From the NCBI RefSeq assembly GCF_030403745.1, contig NZ_JAQMWP010000027.1, forward strand, positions 1-64,000: a stretch of 64,000 bases of DNA, given 5' to 3'. Positions 58,309 through 64,000 of this stretch are shown here, in pieces. Every line of letters begins with the position of its first letter. Position 1 is the stretch's first letter. The DNA comes from Streptomyces sp. S.PB5 (GTDB taxonomy: Bacteria; Actinomycetota; Actinomycetes; Streptomycetales; Streptomycetaceae). A model generated the notes under the pieces. It did not search any database, was not told the DNA's origin, and was given only the letters and a program-made list of their open reading frames with translations. A program made the position numbers and the translations under genes.

Positions 58309-59412
58309 TTACTTCTCCTGCTGCTTGCGCCAGCGAATTCCGGCCTCCAGGAAGCCGTCGATCTCGCCGTCGAGCACGGCCTGCGGGTTACCGACCTCGT
58401 ACTCGGTGCGCAGGTCCTTGACCATCTGGTACGGGTGCAGGACGTACGAGCGCATCTGGTTGCCCCAGGAGCTGCCGCCGTCCTTGAGGGCGTCCATCTT
58501 GGCCCGCTCCTCCTGGCGCTGCCGCTCAAGGAGCTTGGCCTGCAGAACGTTCATGGCCGTGGCCTTGTTCTGGATCTGCGAGCGCTCGTTCTGGCAGGAG
58601 ACGACGATGCCGGTCGGCAGGTGCGTGATGCGCACGGCGGAGTCGGTGGTGTTGACGCCCTGGCCACCGGGCCCGGAGGACCGGTACACATCGATCCGCA
58701 GATCGGACTCGTCGATGTCGATGTGGTCGGTCTGCTCGACGACGGGCAGCACCTCGACACCCGCGAAGGAGGTCTGACGGCGCCCCTGGTTGTCGAAGGG
58801 CGAGATCCGCACCAGCCGGTGGGTGCCCTGCTCCACGGAGAGCGTGCCGTAGGCGTACGGCACCTGCACGGAGAAGGTGGTCGACTTGATGCCGGCCTCT
58901 TCGGCGTACGACGTCTCGATGAGCTCGGTCTTGTAGCCGTGGCGCTCCGCCCAGCGCAGGTACATGCGCTGCAGCTGCTCGGCGAAGTCGGCGGCGTCGA
59001 CGCCACCGGCCTCGGCGCGGATGTTGACGAGCGCTTCCCGGGCGTCGTACTCCCCGCTCAGCAGCGTCCGCACCTCCATCTCGTCCAGCGCCTTCTTGAC
59101 GGCGGCGAGCTCGGCCTCGGCCTCGGCGCGGGTGTCCGGGTCGTCCTCCTCCTCGGCCATCTCGAAGAGGACGGAGAGATCATCGATCCGCCCACGCAGC
59201 GCCTCGGCCTTCCTGACCTCCGCCTGGAGGTGGGAGAGCTTGCTGGTGATCTTCTGCGCCTCGTCCGGGTTGTCCCACAGGGACGGCGCGGCCGCCTGCT
59301 CCTCGAGCACGGCGATGTCTGCCCTCAGCTTGTCGAGGTCCAGAACGGCCTCGATCGACTCCATGGTCGAGGAGAGGGACTTGAGCTCTTCGGATACATC
59401 GACGACTGCCAC
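58309..59412 (-). CDS. prfB: Peptide chain release factor 2 (RF2)
   Basis: The product is 367 aa from a GTG at 59410-59412. The helical N-terminal domain is followed by the codon-recognition tripeptide SPF in ISPFDNQGRRQTSF and the catalytic GGQ in SSGPGGQGVNTTDSA. It recognises UGA/UAA and triggers peptide release. The reading frame is continuous from the start, so the programmed +1 frameshift known in E. coli is absent, as is usual in actinobacteria. Confidence 0.95.
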   Translation of the reverse strand: MAVVDVSEELKSLSSTMESIEAVLDLDKLRADIAVLEEQAAAPSLWDNPDEAQKITSKLSHLQAEVRKAEALRGRIDDLSVLFEMAEEEDDPDTRAEAEAELAAVKKALDEMEVRTLLSGEYDAREALVNIRAEAGGVDAADFAEQLQRMYLRWAERHGYKTELIETSYAEEAGIKSTTFSVQVPYAYGTLSVEQGTHRLVRISPFDNQGRRQTSFAGVEVLPVVEQTDHIDIDESDLRIDVYRSSGPGGQGVNTTDSAVRITHLPTGIVVSCQNERSQIQNKATAMNVLQAKLLERQRQEERAKMDALKDGGSSWGNQMRSYVLHPYQMVKDLRTEYEVGNPQAVLDGEIDGFLEAGIRWRKQQEK

Positions 59413-59488
59413 GCCTCCAGCCTAACGGCTGTGGCAACCGACCTCGGCCGGGCGGCCTGGCCGCTGCCCTCTTCGACACCGGTCCGCA

Positions 59489-59655
59489 TCATTCAGCCCG
59501 TCCGGCGCCTTCCGGACGCCGGTCACTGCATCTCAGCCCGTCTGGGGGTGCCCCCTCTGGGGGAGTTCGAGGACGAGGCCCGTTCAGGGCCGAAGCGGGG
59601 GTCTGGGGGCGGCAGCCCCCAGGGACGGGACGGGTAGGGGCGGCGGGGGCGAAAA
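59489..59655. repeat. Intergenic palindromic repeat, copy C
   Basis: This contains CCGTCCGGCG, GAGGACGAGGCCCGTTCAGG, CCGAAGCGGGGGTCTGGGGG, CGGCAGCCCCCAGGGACGGG and ACGGGTAGGGGCGGCGGGGG, as in copies A and B. An inserted or rearranged part (GTCTGGGGGTGCCCCCTCTG) is specific to this copy. It lies just past the pkaB stop, between pkaB and the prfB promoter region. Confidence 0.8.
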
Positions 59656-59680
59656 AACCTGGGCGCGCCCCCACCCGGCC

Positions 59681-60916
59681 TCACGGCGAAGCCGGCGCCG
59701 AGTTCTTCGTGTCCTGCGGAGTCCCCGAGCCGTCGTCCGAGGTCGCCGCCCACGTCCCCACCCCGGCCGCCGCCACCAGCACCACCCCCGCCACACTCAC
59801 GATCACCCGCCGCCGCCGCGTCACCGCCCGGTTCCGCGCGGAGCCGGGCCGCGGCGCACCCGAGGCCCGCGGCACCCGCGCCGTCCCGTGCGCACCCCCC
59901 GCCAGCTCGTCCGGCGCCGGCACCCTCATCGACGTATGCGTGTCCCGGTTGGAGTCGGCCGGCTTCGCACCCGGCACCAGGGGCACCGCACCCCGCCGTA
60001 CCGGCCGTGCCGACACCGGCTCCTCCGACGGCGTCTCGTCCGCCGCCTCCTCCGCCTCCGCGTCCGGCTCGTCGACGTCCAGCGGCGGCATCCCGGCGAC
60101 CAGCGGCAGCAGCTCACGAAGGCGCGCGCCCAGCTCGGAGGCGCGCAGCCGGGAGGCCGGAGCCTTGGCGAGGCACTGGACGATCAGCTGCCAGAGTTCG
60201 TCGGGGATGCCGGGGAGCGGGGCGACGGTCTCCGTGACATGGCGGCGCAGGACCGCGCCCGGATGGCCGCCGCCGAAGGGGGTGAAGCCCGCCAGCAGCT
60301 CGTAGAGGACCGTCGCGAGGGCGTAGATGTCGACCGCGGCCCGCGGGGGCAGGCCCTCCACGATCTCGGGGGCGAGATAGTCCGGCGTGCCGATGATCTT
60401 CGTCGCCCGGGTCCGCCGCGGGGTGTCGATGAGCTTCGCGACGCCGAAGTCGGTGAGCAGGGCGCGGTGCGAGCCGCCCGGGCCCAGGGGGCCCTGCATG
60501 TCCAGCAGGACGTTCTCCGGCTTGACGTCCCGGTGCACGACCCCTGCGGCATGCGCTGCGGCCAGCCCGTCGGCGATGTCCGCGACGATCGCGACCGCAG
60601 CCTCCGGGGCGAGCCGCCGGTCGCGGTCCAGGCGGGTGCGCAGATCGGTGCCGCGGACCAGGTCCATGACCAGCGCGAGGTCGTTGCCGTCGACCACCAG
60701 GTCACGGACGGAGACGATGTTCGGGTGCTCGAGGCCGAGCAGCGCCGTGCGCTCCTGCACGAACCTCCCGACGAGCTCCTGGTCGGCCGAGAGGTCCTCG
60801 CGCAGCATCTTGATGGCGACGGGCCCCTCGGGCCCCTCACCCAGCCACACCGTGCCGGCGCTGCCCCGCCCCAGGATCTGGTGGGCGGTGTACCTGCTGC
60901 CGATCTTCCGTGCCAA
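59681..60916 (-). CDS. pkaB: Serine/threonine protein kinase PkaB
   Basis: This 411-aa protein starts at a TTG (60914-60916), with AGGAG 7 nt upstream. The Hanks kinase domain is at about 8-265: LGRGSAGTVW, VAIKMLREDL, catalytic HRDVKPENVLL, DFGVAKL and GTPDYLAPE. An acidic juxtamembrane linker (DVDEPDAEAEEAADE) precedes one membrane helix (VIVSVAGVVLVAAAGVGTWA, about 370-390) and a short outside tail. It lacks PASTA repeats. It lies 160 nt downstream of pkaA in the same direction. The symbol follows the S. coelicolor pkaA-pkaB pair. Confidence 0.9.
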   Translation of the reverse strand: MARKIGSRYTAHQILGRGSAGTVWLGEGPEGPVAIKMLREDLSADQELVGRFVQERTALLGLEHPNIVSVRDLVVDGNDLALVMDLVRGTDLRTRLDRDRRLAPEAAVAIVADIADGLAAAHAAGVVHRDVKPENVLLDMQGPLGPGGSHRALLTDFGVAKLIDTPRRTRATKIIGTPDYLAPEIVEGLPPRAAVDIYALATVLYELLAGFTPFGGGHPGAVLRRHVTETVAPLPGIPDELWQLIVQCLAKAPASRLRASELGARLRELLPLVAGMPPLDVDEPDAEAEEAADETPSEEPVSARPVRRGAVPLVPGAKPADSNRDTHTSMRVPAPDELAGGAHGTARVPRASGAPRPGSARNRAVTRRRRVIVSVAGVVLVAAAGVGTWAATSDDGSGTPQDTKNSAPASP

Positions 60917-61076
60917 GGCTGCTCCTACAGACGCGTGTTGGCGATAAAGCTACGCGTCCGACGAGCCAACCTTCACCGCGGAGACCGAAATCACCCGCCA
61001 GGTGTCGACAAATCTCCAGAGTCGCAGCCGAATACCAGGATCGCCGGAGCCACCTGAGCCACCTGAGCCACCGGGG

Positions 61077-62759
61077 TCACTGCCCGGTGGAACCGCCGCC
61101 CCCGGAGTCACCGCCGCCCAGATCCCCGATCCACCCGGACACCGTGCTGATCCAGTCCCCGATCTGGTCCCAGTAGCTCTTGCCCGTGCCGATCCAGTCC
61201 TGCAGCGGGCTCAGCTCCCAGATCAGCCAGCCCGCGACGAACAGGATGACGATCGTGAACAGGCACCCCTTGAGGCAGCCGAGCCCCGGGATCTTCATCG
61301 GGTTGGCGCTGCGCTGCCGCGGCTGGCGAGGCTCACGCTGGGGCGGCTGAGGCTGTTGCGGCTGCTGGGGCGGCGCGTACCGCTGCGGCTGCTGAGGCTG
61401 CTGGGGCTGACGCGGAGGTGCGTACCGCTGCTGGGGCTGCTGCTGCGGATAGCCGTACCCCTGCTGGGGCTGCGGACGCTGCTGGCGCTGCGGCGGCTGC
61501 TGCGGGCGCTGGACCTGCCGCTGGGGGCGGCGGCGCAGCGGGTCCTGGTCGGGGTCGAGGTACTGGACCTGCGTCTGCTCGTTGCGGTCGCGGGCGGCGC
61601 GCAGCTGGTTCTGCCAGGGGTGCGGGTCCTCGGGCCCGCCCTGGCCGTGCTGTCCCTGCACCGGCTGGCCGGGCGGCACCGGCGGCATGACGGCCGTCGG
61701 GTCGGCCGCGCCGCGGTTCGGCAGTACGGCGGTGGGGTCGGCAGCGCCCACGTGCGGCAGCACGTTGGTCGCGGCGTTCGGGTCGAACGCGCCCGCGCCC
61801 TGCGGCAGCACCTGGGTGGGGTCGGCGGAGCCCGGTACGGCCGCGGGGGCCGGGTCGGGCGCGAGGAGGGCCGCGACGTTCTCGGCGGCGGCGATCTGCG
61901 CGGAGTTCGCGTGCACGCCGACGCCCTCGGCGACGACCCTCAGGCCGCGGGCGAGGTTCTCGGCGCTGGGCCGTTCGTCGGGGTTCTTGCGCAGGCAGCG
62001 CTCGATGACCGTCCAGAGGGGGTCGGGGACCGTGGACGGGCGGCGGGGCTCGGCGCTCAGGTGCTGGTGGAGGACTTCCAGGGCGGAGCCGCCGGAGAAC
62101 GGCGGACGGCCGGTGACCAGCTCGTAGAGCAGGATGCCGGCGCCGTAGATGTCGACGGCGGAGGTCTGCGGGCGGCCCTCGGCGGATTCGGGGGCGACGT
62201 ACGCGGGCGTGCCGACGAACTCGTGGGTGCGGGTCAGGCCGGGAGAGTCGGCGAGGCGCGCGATGCCGAAGTCGGTGAGCAGCGGGTGCATCTGGCCGCC
62301 GTGCTGCTGGAGCAGGACGTTGGCGGGCTTCAGGTCGCGGTGGACGACGCCGTCGGCGTGGCTGGCGGCGAGCGCGTCGGCGATCTGCGCGGTGAGCAGG
62401 GCGGCGCCGACGGGACTGAAGGGGCCGTTCTCCCGGAGGTAGCGGTGCAGGTCGGGGCCCTCGACGAGGTCCATGACCAGGGCGAGCAGATCGCCCTCGA
62501 CGACCAGGTCGCGGACCCGCACGATGTTGGGATGGGTGAGCCGGAGCAGGACGGAGCGCTCCCGCAGGAACCGCATCACGATGTCCGGATCGCTCGCGAG
62601 CTCCTCCTTGAGGACCTTGATCGCGACCGTCTCGCCGGGCTGTCCCTGCACGGCCGCCTCGGCGCCCGCGGCCTCCCGCTGCCGGGCGCGCCAGACGGTG
62701 CCCGTGGCGCCGCGTCCGAGCGGCTCCTCGAGGAAGTACTTGCTGCCTACCGGCCGCAC
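61077..62759 (-). CDS. pkaA: Serine/threonine protein kinase PkaA
   Basis: This 560-aa protein starts at a GTG (62757-62759), with GGGAG upstream. The kinase domain is at about 8-280: LGRGATGTVW, VAIKVLKEEL, HRDLKPANVLLQ, DFGIARL and GTPAYVAPE. A long Pro/Gln-rich linker (about 330-485) carries ADPTAV and QQPQ repeats and several Thr that could be phosphosites. One membrane helix follows (CLFTIVILFVAGWLIWEL), and the outer tail ends in Gly/Ser. It is expected to be a membrane signalling kinase. Tandem repeats in its upstream region (62816-62847) may be regulatory. Confidence 0.92.
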   Translation of the reverse strand: MRPVGSKYFLEEPLGRGATGTVWRARQREAAGAEAAVQGQPGETVAIKVLKEELASDPDIVMRFLRERSVLLRLTHPNIVRVRDLVVEGDLLALVMDLVEGPDLHRYLRENGPFSPVGAALLTAQIADALAASHADGVVHRDLKPANVLLQQHGGQMHPLLTDFGIARLADSPGLTRTHEFVGTPAYVAPESAEGRPQTSAVDIYGAGILLYELVTGRPPFSGGSALEVLHQHLSAEPRRPSTVPDPLWTVIERCLRKNPDERPSAENLARGLRVVAEGVGVHANSAQIAAAENVAALLAPDPAPAAVPGSADPTQVLPQGAGAFDPNAATNVLPHVGAADPTAVLPNRGAADPTAVMPPVPPGQPVQGQHGQGGPEDPHPWQNQLRAARDRNEQTQVQYLDPDQDPLRRRPQRQVQRPQQPPQRQQRPQPQQGYGYPQQQPQQRYAPPRQPQQPQQPQRYAPPQQPQQPQPPQREPRQPRQRSANPMKIPGLGCLKGCLFTIVILFVAGWLIWELSPLQDWIGTGKSYWDQIGDWISTVSGWIGDLGGGDSGGGGSTGQ

Positions 62760-62815
62760 GTCATGCGCTCCCTGCTTGCTTGCCTGCGTTTCCGACCCAC
62801 TGTAGTGCCGTCCCC

Positions 62816-62847
62816 CGAAAGCACTACGTAGTCGAAAGCACTACGTA
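62816..62847. promoter_or_regulatory. Tandem 15-bp direct repeats upstream of pkaA
   Basis: CGAAAGCACTACGTA occurs at 62816-62830 and again at 62833-62847, 17 bp apart centre to centre. The junction also forms the palindrome ACTACGTAGT (62823-62832). It lies 57-88 nt upstream of the pkaA start, in the 391-nt divergent region with the FHA gene. It may be a paired activator or repressor site. Confidence 0.5.
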
Positions 62848-62922
62848 TGCGCTGCCAAGCCTGTTCGCAGGAAAGACGCTCGACTCGGTCTCCCGGTTGC
62901 CGAACCCTGACGTGACCGATCT

Positions 62923-62989
62923 CAAGTGATCGCCGACGGCGCACTGGTCAGGCACTTTTGGGGCAGAGCTGACCATTCAAGATCACTTG
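62923..62989. repeat. Nested inverted repeats in the pkaA / FHA gene divergent region
   Basis: The outer arms are CAAGTGATC (62923-62931) and GATCACTTG (62981-62989). The inner arms are TGGTCAG (62945-62951) and CTGACCA (62969-62975). They could form a two-step hairpin in an FHA-gene leader or serve as operators. Confidence 0.45.
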
Positions 62990-63150
62990 CCCTCCGGGGG
63001 AGGGCGGACTGTCAGTGGCAGGTGCGAGGATGCCTTCAGTACTGGCCGATGTGCTCGTGCGGCGGTGGGGGAAGTCCGCGGTGTGGGGGACCGTGGGGTG
63101 GCTTCGCCCTCGTTCCGCGGGTGCCCGCGCAGAAGGGACCGCTGACGGCG

Positions 63151-64000
63151 ATGCAGATCCGGCTGACCGTCGTAGACCCGCTGGCCCCGCCCGCGGAGGC
63201 GGCCCCGGGCCGTGCCGCGAGCTGCGACGTGCTGGTCACAGCGCCCGCGGGGACCGCGCTCGCGGCGATAACCTCCGCGCTCGCCTCGGCGGTCTCCGGT
63301 GACGGCACACCCGCCTCGGGCACCGGCCAGCCCGTTCTGTACGCCGGCGCCGAGCGCCTCGACGCCCAGCGCTGCACCCTCGGCGAGCCCCCGCTGACCG
63401 ACGGCGCCGTGCTGTCCCTGGGCTCCCCCACCGACCCCGAGCCGCACCCCGAGGTCGACGACGCCCCCACCCGCCTCGACGTGGTCGCGGGCCCCGACGC
63501 GGGCGGCGTCCACCTGCTGCACGGCGGCCGCATCGAGATCGGCCGCTCGGCCGACGCCGACGTCCCGCTCGACGACCCGGACGTCTCCCGCCTGCACTGC
63601 GCGGTCACGGTCGCCCCCGACGGCCGCGTCTCCGTGGCCGACCTCGACTCCACCAACGGCACGGTCCTCGACGGCACCCGGGTCGGCACCCGCGCGGTCC
63701 GCTTCGCCCCGGGCGCCCTGCTCCGCATCGGCGAGTCGGCCCTGCGGCTGGCCCCGGCCGGCGGCCCGGGCGCGCGGCTGCGCACCACGCCGGACGGCGA
63801 GGGACACGTACGCGTGACGGCGGAGCCCACCGAAGGACCGACGGCCACCTCCGGACCGTCCGGACCGTCCGGACCGTCCGGACCGTCCGGACCGACACGG
63901 CACGCATACGGCGACGCCGACCTGACCCCGGCCCCCGCCCCCGCCCCCGGGCAGGGCGGCACCGACCAGCCTGTCGTCCCCGGCCAGGGGCAGGCACCGC
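63151..64000 (+). CDS. FHA-domain protein, partial (continues past the window; possibly FtsK/SpoIIIE-like)
   Basis: At least 283 codons run from the ATG at 63151 (MQIRLTVVDPLAPPAEAAPG) to the right edge with no stop; an in-frame GTG at 63121 is an alternative start. A ubiquitin-like or EccC-type N-terminal region of about 95 residues precedes an FHA phosphothreonine-binding domain at about 107-205, with IEIGRSADADVPLDD, SRLHC and DLDSTNGTVLDG. A low-complexity linker with five Ser-Gly-Pro repeats follows (nine-base unit TCCGGACCG repeated from 63850 to 63894). In Streptomyces such an N terminus often leads into FtsK/SpoIIIE ATPase domains, which would lie outside the window. Divergence from two Ser/Thr kinases suits a phospho-reader role. 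Confidence 0.8.
   Translation, partial: MQIRLTVVDPLAPPAEAAPGRAASCDVLVTAPAGTALAAITSALASAVSGDGTPASGTGQPVLYAGAERLDAQRCTLGEPPLTDGAVLSLGSPTDPEPHPEVDDAPTRLDVVAGPDAGGVHLLHGGRIEIGRSADADVPLDDPDVSRLHCAVTVAPDGRVSVADLDSTNGTVLDGTRVGTRAVRFAPGALLRIGESALRLAPAGGPGARLRTTPDGEGHVRVTAEPTEGPTATSGPSGPSGPSGPSGPTRHAYGDADLTPAPAPAPGQGGTDQPVVPGQGQAP

Noticed and set aside
58309..59412. Programmed frameshift in prfB
   Set aside because: The frame is continuous through the usual shift position and no internal UGA or slippery site is present.
61330..61530. CRISPR-like or other repeat array in pkaA
   Set aside because: The CTG/CGG-rich repetition encodes the Pro/Gln linker of PkaA in frame; there are no spacers.

Overview
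The window is high-GC actinobacterial DNA and almost certainly a Streptomyces chromosome. The markers are strong third-position G/C bias, frequent GTG and TTG starts, 1 to 4 nt stop/start overlaps inside operons, and the set murA - hup - malic enzyme - HelD-like helicase - rsuA/sigU - nnaR/narK - matAB - ssrA/smpB - ctpA - ftsXE - prfB - pkaB/pkaA. From memory this order matches the S. coelicolor chromosome around SCO2940-SCO2975; no database was consulted.

Layout. Positions 1-790 look like the end of an integrative element: a partial, codon-atypical gene open at the left edge, an inverted pair of possible integrase arm sites, and the 3' half of a tRNA-like sequence (att scar). Conserved chromosome starts at 839 with a two-domain SUKH-4-type protein. 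Next (2176-8036, minus) is a coupled operon for a three-subunit molybdo-flavoprotein of the xanthine dehydrogenase family, whose large subunit lacks several active-site signatures and whose Fe-S subunit has a very long His-rich N-terminal extension. The operon also holds a 40-residue membrane microprotein and a P-loop kinase-like gene. A beta-N-acetylhexosaminidase with its own ABC importer follows (8292-12965, minus), preceded by a DasR-like (dre) site. From 13 to 22 kb lie DUF3039, YqgE/AlgH, murA (with a curious recoded duplicate of its 3' end), HU, NAD-malic enzyme, a HelD-like helicase and the RsuA/SigU pair.

From 22 to 33 kb come a CGNR zinc-finger regulator, a DUF1772 protein, the nitrate genes nnaR and narK (narK preceded by a GlnR-like box), membrane proteins and a lipoprotein. 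A four-gene cluster with WXG100 / type-VII-secretion features follows, then a DUF2975-XRE pair behind an AT-rich palindromic operator. From 33 to 38 kb is the cell-surface glycan locus matA-matB, translationally coupled to an acyltransferase. From 40.5 to 50 kb is a xyloglucan-oligosaccharide-type locus: ABC importer, YicI-like alpha-xylosidase, LacI regulator and a secreted multidomain GH3, with two perfect palindromic operators upstream. From 50 to 59.4 kb are a DD-carboxypeptidase, a PHB-depolymerase-type esterase, tmRNA and SmpB, CtpA, FtsX/FtsE, a small zinc-ribbon membrane protein, a sortase (LAXTG) substrate and RF2. The window ends with two Ser/Thr kinases and the start of an FHA-domain gene that runs off the right edge.

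Three related copies of a Streptomyces intergenic palindromic repeat lie at 23.75, 40.3 and 59.5 kb, and a different intergenic repeat at about 50.0 kb. No transposase, CRISPR array, rRNA or intact tRNA gene was seen.
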